Source: Agarophyton chilense
Taxonomy: Eukaryota > Rhodophyta > Florideophyceae > Gracilariales > Gracilariaceae
DNA length: 64,000 nt
Direction: 5' to 3'
Assembly: GCA_030374765.1 (NCBI GenBank)
Contig: JARGXX010000006.1
Location: forward strand, 744,001-808,000
Below the pieces are notes generated by a model. It was not told the DNA's origin, ran no database searches, and saw only the letters and a program-made list of their open reading frames with translations. Within the stretch, counting starts at the first letter, position 1. Each line of letters begins with the position of its first letter. Shown here piece after piece: positions 30,540 to 40,182 of the stretch. A program made the translations under genes and the position numbers.

Positions 30540-32611
30540 ACACCATGGGGCGCCCCGCACATTTAGCGCTGATCCTGAGTTCACCAGGCCTGTACTGGAG
30601 AAGATTCTTATGACCCACAGAATTGGGATCCAAAAACGCTCGTCGCGCTCATCTTCTAAGAATGGGAAGGTGGAGCGCAATAATGGACTCTTCAAGAGGA
30701 TATTCGAATGCATATCCCGTGAGAAGACTAACGCACCTATACAAGTTCTCGTCGCACGTGCCTCATTCTTGTGTACCCTATTTCACGGCAGGTCTACACG
30801 CAGTTCTTTTCAGCTAGCACGTGGATACTCACCGTCTGTGCTCGGCATACCTCACGCGCAAGTTCCAGCTGATCTGCTTGAAGCGCACAGGAATATGACC
30901 GCTACCCGAGCACTACAGAAGTTGATGAAATCCCATGACCATTGCCTTATACCCAAGTCTGCTATCAAAAGAGGAGCAAAGCTTTGGGTGTACTATAACA
31001 CTTCGAAGCAAAACGATCCAGTACCCTGGATTGCGGCCACAGCTATCTCAGCGACACCTTTCGATGTAGAGTGTAGGAGACCCAGCAGAAGCCCGCCATT
31101 GAAAGTCGCCAACGCACATGTTGACTAGCCCCCGAAGGAACACTGACGCGATAATTACAGGAAGGTATATTAGAAGACATACTTGCAGATGACACACCAG
31201 ATTCAGCAAACAAAGAAAATAACACACATGGAGAAAGAACTGCACACAACCAAATACCGAACGACGACACGGAGCAGATTATGTTGGATATATTAGGCAG
31301 GGAGGACGAAGATGACATAACACCGTCATTTGTGCCCCTAAGAACGTCGTTCTTTACAAATTCCGTTTATGGGAACCCATCGAAAGTCATTGGAACGCAA
31401 GCAGCACAAGGGCCTAATACAACGCAAGACATAGAGCTACAGTCAGACGAGCAAACTTTGCTGAGAGAACTATACAATATCATTGGTGGTGCGCAGCTCC
31501 ACAGAAAGAAAATAGACTGTGCATCTCAATGGATACTGGACAAAGCTGTACACGAAGAGATAGACAAGGCTTGGAAAGACGCATATGAAGAGGTGTTGGA
31601 AAACATCGTACCGTCAGAAGCGAACGACATCAGCTCCCACATAGTTTTCAAGATCAAACATAAAGAGAAAAGTCATAAGAGATTGAAAGCCAGGCTATGT
31701 CCACATGGAAACCGCGACAAAGAAAAATGTAACATTCGAAACGACTCTGCAAACGAGCAGTTTCGTGTTATACGTATTCTCCTGTCGTTTGCCATAATCT
31801 TATTGTTCAAGATAGGCTGCATTGATATCAAGGGAGCCTACCTGCAGAGCGGCCCGATTAAGCGAGATGTCTATGTCCGACCGCCAGCAGAATGGAAAGG
31901 AAAACGTAAAATAATTTGGAAGCTCATAAAACTTCCATAGGGAATCAGCGAAGCTGGGCCTCAGTGGGCACAAGTCATTGAAAAATGGTTACTTGAGAAG
32001 GCTGGCTTTGAAAGTGTTTTTCGGGTTGGTCAATTTTTTCTTCGAAGAAGATGGGATGGAATAATTTGTCTGATGTTAGCCAAACACACCGATCACCTCC
32101 TCATAGCAGGTGTTGTAGATGCAATGCAGCAATTCGCCCAGAATATGCAATACCATAGTTGATGATGAGATCAAGTTCAATAATGGCACGATAAGACAGG
32201 ATGAGAACTGCAATAGAAGAATTTCAATGCAAGAATTTACAGACGCCATGAGGTCGCTTTATTTCAGCAAAGCAAGGCGGACTATGCAACAAGATGAAGC
32301 CGACCAGCACGAGAGAAAGACGTACCGTAAATTTGCAGGAGAAATTATTTGGCTCGGTAATAGAGCCTTGCCACAGGCTGCGCACATCGGTTCAGTAATG
32401 TAGCAACGCTTACCTCGCCCTACTGTCATGTACTTAATCGAAGGTAACCAAGCCCTTCATGAACTTCGTCGGTTTCAACCCATCATAACCTTCAAAAGAC
32501 CGCCAGGTATCATACAGTGTGCAGAAGTAGTCTCGTTCTCCGATGCGGCCTTTAGTATTACGTCGAGCCGAAAATACGGACAAACAGGAATCGAAACTAG
32601 TATAAGATACC
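30540..32611 (+). pseudogene. copia-E integrase end, RT, start of RNase H
   Basis: Integrase: A-D-P-E-F for the second Asp and N-G-K-V-E-R for the Glu (30565-30680), then a C-terminal region to 31128. RT: R-L-K-A-R-L-C-P-H-G-N near 31690 and I-D-I-K-G-A-Y-L-Q near 31830. RNase H start: V-V-S-F-S-D-A-A-F near 32530. Several breaks. Confidence 0.75.
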
Positions 32612-32897
32612 TAACAATGGTTAGTGTGACACACAGGAGAGACTTCAAAGAACTGAGGCTGAACACAGAAAGTCAATGTAACTCAGGCGCAAGTCCTGAC
32701 TCCAATTTACAAGCAGCTACCTACAGAGTAGACTTATATAGTCCTCAAAGCTGAGGTTAGACAAAAGTACATACATTACAAACAACATATAAAATACAAA
32801 CTGCATGGCAACCATTCACGTGATATGAATCTGGCAAAGTCACAACCATTCAAATCTTATGACTCAGAATATCCGTGTTGGTCAAACATCATCAATA
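32612..32897 (-). repeat. 3' LTR of copia-D
   Basis: 286 bp. On the minus strand it starts TATTGATGATG and ends ACCATTGTTA, again TA...TA. A TATATAAG TATA box lies near 32733-32742 (minus strand). Confidence 0.95.
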
Positions 32898-32911
32898 CTC
32901 CTTTCTCTCTT

Positions 32912-35900
32912 TCAGCCGTAGTTCTTTTTTGTAGACTTGGTCTCGGCCATGTCTTCAAACGCAATGTTGAGTCGACCATTGTAAAGAGTAAGCTGTAAGG
33001 CATCAGTTAAAGGGCTATCCTTTTTCGTTAGCGCATCGGACAGGTTGATTTTGCCAGGGATCCAAGTGATCTTATCAACGTTTCCGACTTGAAACTCAAA
33101 TCTGATAGACGCAACATCTCCACGAATTGAACGATCTACAGAGTTCCGTTGCGTAGATAGGGACGTAAACAAATCTTTTGAGTCCACACACAGGTGAACA
33201 TGTACATCTACGTTTAGCATCTCAGAATAGGCATGCGCTATACATTTGGCCTCATCAATAGCCTCAGCTGAGGCAAGTATCTCTGCTGCAGGCACACTCT
33301 TCACTGGTCTCTTTGATTTGTGAGAGATCCAAGATATCGGGTGGTATATAGAGTTGTTTGCCAACTCGCAAACAAGGAGACCGGTAAGCACACCTAGTTG
33401 ACCATTCTCATCTCTCTTGGACGCATCAGCAAAGACCAGTACTGAGAGCTCATACTGCGCATTATCCATTGGGCGGGGGTAGTTGATCCTAGTACCAAGC
33501 TTCTTGAGCTTGCGAGCAATATTTTGTTGCTCTATCAGATGGCAAACTCTGCTTTCCGGTGATTTCTGCTGCAGATATGACGCATAGAAAGAACAGAACG
33601 GGGAAGCAGCCGTGCCTATCCAGCCCAGTGAGCTATTGGTAGAAGCAAAGTAAGAATTCTCAATTTTATTGAGTAGTTGGTCAAACTCCTTACGACGAGT
33701 ACGAGATAAGAGGTATTCGGTTAAGGCGTTTAGCTTGTCATCAGCATTGGTTGAAACGGTAAGATCGTCCTCCTGGACTGTGTTAATGCCGAAGAATCTC
33801 AGTCGACCGGGTCCATTTGAAACAGTGCCAAGGTTGAACGATTCATTAAATCTCTCAAAAAAGAGCTTAGCACATTCCCCAATACCAGCAGCTTTGATAT
33901 CATCAACAATCTTAGCTACAATGAGCACCAACTTCCCGTCTTCAATCTTGTAGAACAGTTGCGGAACTTGTTGACATTGGGTCAATCCGAGATCAAAGAA
34001 GCACTTATCAGACTGTACTTGCCATTTTGCGTTAGCATTGACTAAGCCATACGCAGCAGTTAGTAATAGCCAAAGGTGCGTAGACCTCATTCGACTTTCC
34101 TTGGGTGGCTTCACATACACATCACGACTAGCAGTGCCAGTCTGCAAAAAAGCCGCTTTAACGTCTGCTTTGTAAAGCTTCCAGCCAAACAAAGATGCGA
34201 TAGACTCAACAATGCGGAGACCAGTTGGTGGACATGTCGTACAATCAGATGTAAGTACTTTCTTCAAGTCATCTTCATTTCCATGTGGTGCAATCCGTGC
34301 CTTCAGTTTGAGAGTAGAGTCATCGTTCTGTTTGACCTTGTATAAAACGTGACTGTTGATAACATTTGCGCCGTGCGGCACGTCACTGCTAGGAACGGGA
34401 CGGACAGTCTTCAGAAAAGTCTCCTCTTCGATCCTATACGATTTCACAAGCGGAAACTGTTCAAATCCTTGTGCTTGGGGTCGCATAAAGGTTTTGTTCC
34501 CAAAGTGATCCAGCATTCGTTGCAGCTCAGTGGGTTCTTGGTCTATGTTCGTGACAGAGGATGAATTTGCAGTAACATTTGTACCTTCATACTGCCATTT
34601 TTCGTCGTCTAGGTTGAGGCGTTCTTTGTCACCATCATCATAAAGGACAGTAACACAGCCGTCACGATGCATCGTCTTCACAGTTCCACTGTAGTGCACA
34701 TTATCATCTGGCCAGTACACCATCACGCGATAACCACGATTAAGTGAACATGCATCTGGGTTCTCATGAGGATTGGCATTGGTATGCTCATCAGAAAAGT
34801 CTGCATCTTCATGAGTCGCACTCGACCGTCCTGAGGAAGCATTGCCATTGTCAACTTTTTTCCCATCATCCTTCTTTGTGGAAGGAGACATATCATCAAT
34901 GGCATCATCGACAGCATCAATTGCCGATTGCACAGTGCTTGCAAAAGACTCTTCAGGTAGTGCTATGCGGATGTCTTCGAATGCAACAGTAGCACGTTTT
35001 CCTCCTTTCGCGGGTATGAGAACAGTACGAGCACTTGAATCAACAGCCAACACAATCTTGGGTGTAGACCATTTTCCTTTCATTCCCATCCCAGTACTAA
35101 AGTAGACCTCAATCATATCGCCAGTTGCGACTTGAGGTTCGATTGTAGACTTAGACTTCAGTATGAGCGCCAATTTGCGCTTCGCTTGAAGTCTATTGTG
35201 TGCATCTACGACTTCATTGGGCATTGAACAGATAGGTCCATCGGTCAGGGGCTTCGTAAAACCTTTGGCAAGCTCAAATGACGACATCACATCGTTTCCG
35301 TATAGATCATTAGAAATAGAAACAGCACGCAGAGCTTGACGTTCCGGAGATTTTTGAGGTTCAGCTGTGCAGAGCTTAAGAAAAATGCTGCGTATTACGC
35401 CATGCTTGCTCTCGAGAGGGTTCTTACTGTGTCGACGTGGAGGTACGGGACGAAATGAGATGTTGTGTTCATCGAGGAACTTACGAAATTCGCCCTTCCC
35501 GAAGGCATCATCGCCCTGTACGGAGGCAGGTAGCCAGAAATGTGAAGTCCAACAGGCTTCAAAGCCAATTACTGCCTGATTCAGAGAGGTAGAACTGACT
35601 ATAAATGCAGCAGAAAACCTTGTTGCGACGTCCATACAGTGAAACAAACAGACAGACTCGAGGTAGAAATGGTCAACGCAAACAATGTCATTAAATTCAC
35701 GCGACATGGATGATATGGACACCTTCCGGTTAGGTTGTGGCGGGGCAGTCGCGCGACATGAGACACAGTTCTGTATCATCTGTGAAACATAGTCTGACAC
35801 AGCATCTCTCCATAGTCCGTTACGTTCCAAGAGTATTTTCATATCAGTCAGGTTAGCATGACCGCAGATATGCTTATGCACTTTGTCCACAATGGCCTTG

Positions 35901-37405
35901 ACTTGACTCCATGGTCGGTCTTTCGACAGGTTGCCATTGAGGCAAGAAAAAGCGGATGTGTTACATGTCTCATTACAGAAGCTTGACATAGGGAGGTAAC
36001 TCAAGAAGCCTTGGTTGATCATTGTAAATTGGTCAGTCATGCCATCAGTATGAAACTGCAAAGCATTGCAGGTGATATGGAGAATGTTTGATTGCTTCGT
36101 TACATTCTTCCCGATGACCCATTGACTAGAGCCATCCAGTACGAGATGGCGAATGAGCACTTTTCGTCCGCTGTCAGATACAGCAGGAATCACAACAGAT
36201 CCAAGAATAGAACGAGGAGCACTAGAATGGTCACCGATGCCGTACTGCCAGTGCGTGTGCCCGTTAAGTGACACCGGAATAGGTTCCATCTCAGATCCGA
36301 CATCATGTCCAATGTGAACTGACAACAGACGAAGCTCAACATTGCCAATGGCAGAGTACGGGGCACCGTCATCTACGAGTGGCCCAATAGCCTCGTCGTC
36401 AAGAGAGTCACATGATCCATTAGTCTCATTTGTCGAACAGTTGTTGCTTGACAACACGGCCATATTAAAAGAAACAGTCTTTCCTTTGCCGTTTGCATTG
36501 TTATTACCGGAGCTTGATGAGCCGTCACCAGATCCAATTGACGAACTAAACTCAGCAGCAGTATCATAACACTTCACTCCAAGTTTCAACGAACCATCAG
36601 GGTTGTGGCTGTCCTTCCAGTGTCCAAATATATTACAGGTGTGACAAGGATGATGTTTCAGTGCAGCATTTGAAGGACGACGAAAACCACTACTACGGCC
36701 ACGTCTGGAGTGAGTCGTAGTACTTGCAGCACTGGCAGATAGTGCCGCACTAGAAGTGGTAGTCGAGGCCTTCTCACACTGTTTTACGACAGAAGCAAGT
36801 TGCTTGTACGTCACCGCTATTAGGTAATCATCATTGGAAGATTGGTCCGAGAACACAGTTCCATGAGGAGCAGCAGCTGCCAATGCAGAGATTCGTTGAG
36901 AGTGTTCGATGCTTGCGTTGCTCAAAAGCATTAAGGCAGTTATGCATTGGGGAAGTCTGGTAGTACTTGACAAAGAGTTGAAATTCGTAACTGCGGCAGA
37001 AAAACGGGTTTCGAAGGTCTTCAACGACTCATTCTGTGAGCGCCGGGTATTCAATAGAGAGTTAAATCCATCAAATGCTTCACTAATAACTGATAAAAAT
37101 ACACGTTGATAAACTGCATCAACGATCAATTTGACACCATCTTCGCTCTTCAGCTGCTCGTTCGTCAGTTCAGTAATAAGGTCTGCAGCTTGACCATAAA
37201 GCTGTGACTTGAGCACAGTAGCTTGAATTTGAGGGGGAAGCTTGTTTGAGCTGGTGTCTGGGAGAGAATCATGGTATTCTTTCCAATCATAAACGGCGGT
37301 CTTAAACCTTTCTTGGTTTCCTTTGCCGTCTGTCCACGGTGGACTTTTCGAGTCCCAAGCAAACCGTGGGCGGGTTGGTAGCGAATTAGTAGGGACTGGG
37401 CCCAT
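32912..37405 (-). CDS. copia-D Gag-Pol polyprotein
   Basis: One open frame of about 1497 codons from the ATG in the primer-binding site. A start at an in-frame TTG three codons earlier is possible but has no support from the relatives. Parts match copia-A throughout: Gag; knuckle C-H-T-C-N-I-F-G-H-W-x3-H near 36640; protease core V-D-D-G-A-P near 36370; integrase with H-I-C-G-H and C-V-S-C zinc ligands and the P-P-R-R-H ... E-S-K-H segment near 35420; a Tudor-like domain at about 34587-34738; RT with V-D-D near 33905; RNase H to the end. Protein similarity to copia-A is high over the whole length, so the two are close sister families. Confidence 0.93.
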   Translation of the reverse strand: MGPVPTNSLPTRPRFAWDSKSPPWTDGKGNQERFKTAVYDWKEYHDSLPDTSSNKLPPQIQATVLKSQLYGQAADLITELTNEQLKSEDGVKLIVDAVYQRVFLSVISEAFDGFNSLLNTRRSQNESLKTFETRFSAAVTNFNSLSSTTRLPQCITALMLLSNASIEHSQRISALAAAAPHGTVFSDQSSNDDYLIAVTYKQLASVVKQCEKASTTTSSAALSASAASTTTHSRRGRSSGFRRPSNAALKHHPCHTCNIFGHWKDSHNPDGSLKLGVKCYDTAAEFSSSIGSGDGSSSSGNNNANGKGKTVSFNMAVLSSNNCSTNETNGSCDSLDDEAIGPLVDDGAPYSAIGNVELRLLSVHIGHDVGSEMEPIPVSLNGHTHWQYGIGDHSSAPRSILGSVVIPAVSDSGRKVLIRHLVLDGSSQWVIGKNVTKQSNILHITCNALQFHTDGMTDQFTMINQGFLSYLPMSSFCNETCNTSAFSCLNGNLSKDRPWSQVKAIVDKVHKHICGHANLTDMKILLERNGLWRDAVSDYVSQMIQNCVSCRATAPPQPNRKVSISSMSREFNDIVCVDHFYLESVCLFHCMDVATRFSAAFIVSSTSLNQAVIGFEACWTSHFWLPASVQGDDAFGKGEFRKFLDEHNISFRPVPPRRHSKNPLESKHGVIRSIFLKLCTAEPQKSPERQALRAVSISNDLYGNDVMSSFELAKGFTKPLTDGPICSMPNEVVDAHNRLQAKRKLALILKSKSTIEPQVATGDMIEVYFSTGMGMKGKWSTPKIVLAVDSSARTVLIPAKGGKRATVAFEDIRIALPEESFASTVQSAIDAVDDAIDDMSPSTKKDDGKKVDNGNASSGRSSATHEDADFSDEHTNANPHENPDACSLNRGYRVMVYWPDDNVHYSGTVKTMHRDGCVTVLYDDGDKERLNLDDEKWQYEGTNVTANSSSVTNIDQEPTELQRMLDHFGNKTFMRPQAQGFEQFPLVKSYRIEEETFLKTVRPVPSSDVPHGANVINSHVLYKVKQNDDSTLKLKARIAPHGNEDDLKKVLTSDCTTCPPTGLRIVESIASLFGWKLYKADVKAAFLQTGTASRDVYVKPPKESRMRSTHLWLLLTAAYGLVNANAKWQVQSDKCFFDLGLTQCQQVPQLFYKIEDGKLVLIVAKIVDDIKAAGIGECAKLFFERFNESFNLGTVSNGPGRLRFFGINTVQEDDLTVSTNADDKLNALTEYLLSRTRRKEFDQLLNKIENSYFASTNSSLGWIGTAASPFCSFYASYLQQKSPESRVCHLIEQQNIARKLKKLGTRINYPRPMDNAQYELSVLVFADASKRDENGQLGVLTGLLVCELANNSIYHPISWISHKSKRPVKSVPAAEILASAEAIDEAKCIAHAYSEMLNVDVHVHLCVDSKDLFTSLSTQRNSVDRSIRGDVASIRFEFQVGNVDKITWIPGKINLSDALTKKDSPLTDALQLTLYNGRLNIAFEDMAETKSTKKNYG

Positions 37406-37408
37406 AAC
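37396..37408 (-). promoter_or_regulatory. Primer-binding site of copia-D, overlapping the gag start
   Basis: Minus strand GTTATGGGCCCAG, fully complementary to internal initiator tRNA-Met sequence, directly after the LTR. The gag ATG (37405) lies inside it. Confidence 0.8.
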
Positions 37409-37694
37409 TAACAATGGTTAGTGTGACACACAGGAGAGACTTCAAAGAACTGAGGCTGAACACAGAAAGTCAATGTAACTCAGGCGCAAGTCCTGACTCC
37501 AATTTACAAGCAGCTACCTACAGAGTAGACTTATATAGTCCTCAAAGCTGAGGTTAGACAAAAGTACATACATTACAAACAACATATAAAATAAAAACTG
37601 CATGGCAACCATTCACGTGATATGAATCTGGCAAAGTCACAACCATTCAAATCTTATGACTCAGAATATCCGTGTTGGTCAAACATCATCAATA
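37409..37694 (-). repeat. 5' LTR of copia-D
   Basis: 286 bp, one substitution from the 3' LTR (in the AAAATA[A/C]AAA stretch). TATATAAG lies near 37530-37539 on the minus strand. Confidence 0.95.
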
Positions 37695-38160
37695 ATACCT
37701 TCACGATTTTAGGTGATGCTACTTTCTACCACCTTATTGACTGGCCAAGCATCAAACAGAGACGAGTTTCGTTTTCATTCTATGGTGCAGAGATGTTGGC
37801 ATGCACTAACGCCGACGATCGCGGATACCACATAAAGTGTGCACTGAAGTCTATATCACCAACTGATGAGTTCCAGCACATCCTTGATGTGGATTATAAA
37901 GGACTTTTTGACACGTAACGAGTCTACACAAGGAAAGGAATATCGTTAACGGCTAACTGTTCAGCACATACGAGATTCATTTGATTCAAAAGAACTTAAT
38001 GTATTACGTTGGATATAAGGCAAAGCAGATATCGCCGAAGCACATACAAAGCGTAACCCTGATTTGTACAATCTGTTAAACAGGATAGCAGAATCTGGAA
38101 AACTACGGCTTCCTCCCCAGCGATCTTTTGCTTTAAATAGCACGACGTGGGGATGAGTTG
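37695..38160 (+). pseudogene. copia-E RNase H, distal part
   Basis: After the target duplication the copia-E RNase H resumes on the plus strand: G-A-E-M-L-A near 37790, V-D-Y-K-G-L-F-D near 37895 and the C-terminal R-N-P-D-L-Y-N-L-L segment near 38055. Broken in places. Confidence 0.7.
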
Positions 38161-38188
38161 GTTTAGAGAAGAAAACAACTGGGGGGGA

Positions 38189-38920
38189 TGTGAGACGTGT
38201 GAAAATGATTAAAGGCAAACAGAAGTGCCAGGCTGCCTTCCTTGGGAAAAGATACTGAATGGAAACACGAACACTACGGAGAGAGTGCCGAAGAACATTC
38301 AGCTTCGCCGTGAGTACCAGCTTCGGAAAGGTCAAGCAACTACGCTATAAAAGGCAGCGATAACGATTAGTAAGTGAGAACCGCGTAGGGCAGAAAAGGA
38401 CCCAGAAGAGCAGGCACTATCGTCCTGATCTTGAATTTGCCTCCTCCATCGAACCACAGAATAACCCTCGCAGATCATGAGTCAAGATACTATGTCTAAT
38501 TCTATAACGGAACTGTTCGATGTCTGACGGTTTTAAGCAATTGTTTATTTCGTTACAGTAAGTTTCTTCGTTCCTAGTGAGACTTCTCTTCGCGTTGTAG
38601 TATACTTTTTCAAATAGTAGGTAGATTAGTTTGTATGTAGTCTGGACCCCTAACCTATGATGGAATAAAGTACACTCGAACGCGAATAATTCTGTTTAGT
38701 GTTGAATTGAGTTCGTTTTTCTCGACTCAGTCTCTGTTATTCTGTTCTTTTGTATTGCTTTATAGCACTTCTAAATTGTTCTAGATGTATTTCATTTTGT
38801 TCTAAAATAGTTCTTGCTTTTTCTAGATAAAGTTCTATAGAAGCTTTTAGAGTCTTCCACATATTTCTATTACATAAAGCAGTTTTTACTTGCATTCTGA
38901 AACCCTCCAGAGGTTTCTAA
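38189..38920 (+). repeat. Probable 3' LTR region of copia-E
   Basis: A poly-G purine tract (38181-38188) is followed by TGTGAGACG, a TG start. A strong TATA box (CTATAAAAGG, 38344-38353) lies about 155 bp in. The right edge is uncertain. A hairpin-like GAAACC ... GGTTTC lies at 38900-38916. No 5' partner is present in the window, so this rests on context. Confidence 0.5.
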
Positions 38921-39107
38921 AACATGACATTGGTTACTCCCAGACGACTGCAACCCTATTACGCATGCGCAATAATGTCGCAATATTGGTTATCAACGGA
39001 AGTATATAGACCTCCGCAGAAATCACCTGCAGGAATTCGTCAAATCCAAGCACATCGATATCCAGCATACCATACTATCTCCACGCTAGACGATATTTTG
39101 AGAAAAG

Positions 39108-39196
39108 TGTCAAACAGCATTACAGTGCAGAACAACACATAAAACATGCAACGAAGACGAGAAAAGTAAAGGACGAGCTATGGTCTTCTAGTTACA
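39108..39196 (+). repeat. 5' LTR of copia-F (edges approximate)
   Basis: TGTCAAACAGCATTAC ... CTAGTTACA matches the outer parts of 48970-49102. It appears shorter by about 44 bp near its start. The left edge could instead lie further left. Confidence 0.55.
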
Positions 39197-39207
39197 GGTT
39201 ATGGGCC
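39197..39207 (+). promoter_or_regulatory. Primer-binding site of copia-F
   Basis: GGTTATGGGCC directly after the LTR is complementary to initiator tRNA-Met internal sequence, as in Drosophila copia. Unlike the copia-A group, Gag does not seem to start here. Confidence 0.6.
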
Positions 39208-39669
39208 TCACGCACGACGACAAGCCATCACCTGCTCCCAAACCGAATAACGCAACATTCCGCTTAGCCCGACGCTTAGGGCGAGTACCAAGACATAACC
39301 CCTACATACTCTAATTAAAGGTTCTTCAGATCTAAGTAGACCCCAGGGTTTACTGTTTGTTCAGGCTGTCCTTTATAGGCTGCCAAACTATCCTCCAGCT
39401 TCAAATGACTGGTCACAGGCTTTTCAAAATTTGTATTTAGTTCCTATCGTTTTGGTTACAAACTCTGCGCCACTATTCCGATACAGTTCCAAAAAGCTGT
39501 ATCCGTTCTTGTCCGATTGTAACGATCAATTCTCCAACACATACTAACCATATACAACAAAGCGATTACCACTTCCAACGACTCAGATACGCTCCGAGAC
39601 ACCACAAAAAACCACGATCATCCCGCACCCGCAAACTGCATCAAATCCATCAAATCACGCAAACCCATC

Positions 39670-39829
39670 TTGGAACCAGACAAATCTCATAGAACCCCGT
39701 TCCTAGACACAAACAACTATGCGATTTGGTACCTAGCTATGAAAACATACGTTTTTACCATAGAAACACTACCGCACCTCAGAAGCAACCCCGAACCACC
39801 AGTAGGAGAGGCAAAACTGAAGCGACACC
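39670..39829 (+). pseudogene. copia-F gag, first part
   Basis: It contains L-D-T-N-N-Y-A-I-W-Y-L-A-M-K, the usual start of the copia Gag domain (Y-x-x-W, then an M-K helix). It ends at the ACACC duplication where copia-G enters. Confidence 0.65.
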
Positions 39830-40169
39830 TGTGTAAGTTCATGTGTGGAAGGTTTCGAAAACCGATGCGCATCTTTTATGGTATGATATATTTTATCGAT
39901 AATGCATCATTAATGGCATAATATACTGTATCGATAATGATCGTATGCAACCCGAATAGCCCACATGCCGGATAGGTCTGTACTGAATTGCTTCACAGAT
40001 GTTGCCATACTTAGATATGACTGGTTATCGGGGGTCTATATTCTACGTAAGTCGTATGGTCTGCGCGCACCGCAGCGAAAAGAAGGGAGCCTCAGCCGTC
40101 AACTACCGCATCGTAGTAAACGTCTTGTTTGTAGCACCGCCGATTGTTCTTTGTCCTACCCCTTTTATT
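39830..40169 (+). repeat. 5' LTR of copia-G
   Basis: 340 bp, starts TGTGTAAG and ends CCTTTTATT. Contains two copies of an AT-rich motif (GGYATRATATA ... ATCGATAATG) at 39880-39945. The termini are not TA...TA as in the other three members. Confidence 0.9.
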
Positions 40170-40182
40170 GTTATGGGCCCAG
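40170..40182 (+). promoter_or_regulatory. Primer-binding site of copia-G, overlapping the gag start
   Basis: GTTATGGGCCCAG, identical to the copia-C and copia-D sites, directly after the LTR. The gag ATG (40173) lies inside it. Preserved despite the decay of the rest of the element. Confidence 0.8.

Larger units (their letters stand above)
32612..37694 (-). mobile_element. copia-D: young Ty1/copia element, looks whole
   Basis: 5083 bp with two 286-bp LTRs that differ at one position, an ATACC target duplication (32607-32611 and 37695-37699), a perfect primer-binding site, a polypurine tract (GAAAGAGAGAAAGGAG on the minus strand at 32898-32913) and one open gag-pol frame. Recently inserted into the RNase H region of copia-E, in the opposite orientation. 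Confidence 0.95.
30480..38920 (+). mobile_element. copia-E: older Ty1/copia fragment, split by copia-D
   Basis: The plus-strand integrase end (from about 30540), RT (31281-32200) and RNase H start (to 32611) continue after the copia-D insertion at 37695 with the RNase H body, ending near 38140. A poly-G purine tract and an LTR-like sequence follow. The 5' part (Gag, protease, early integrase) is missing. It differs from the copia-A group: the integrase has a K-N-G-K-V-E-R motif, and I see no Tudor-like domain. Broken in many places. Confidence 0.8.

Noticed and set aside
38925-39107. Alternative left edge for the copia-F 5' LTR at 38925 with an AAACA duplication
   Set aside because: The match to the 3' LTR only covers 39108-39196; the extra part has no counterpart at 48970.
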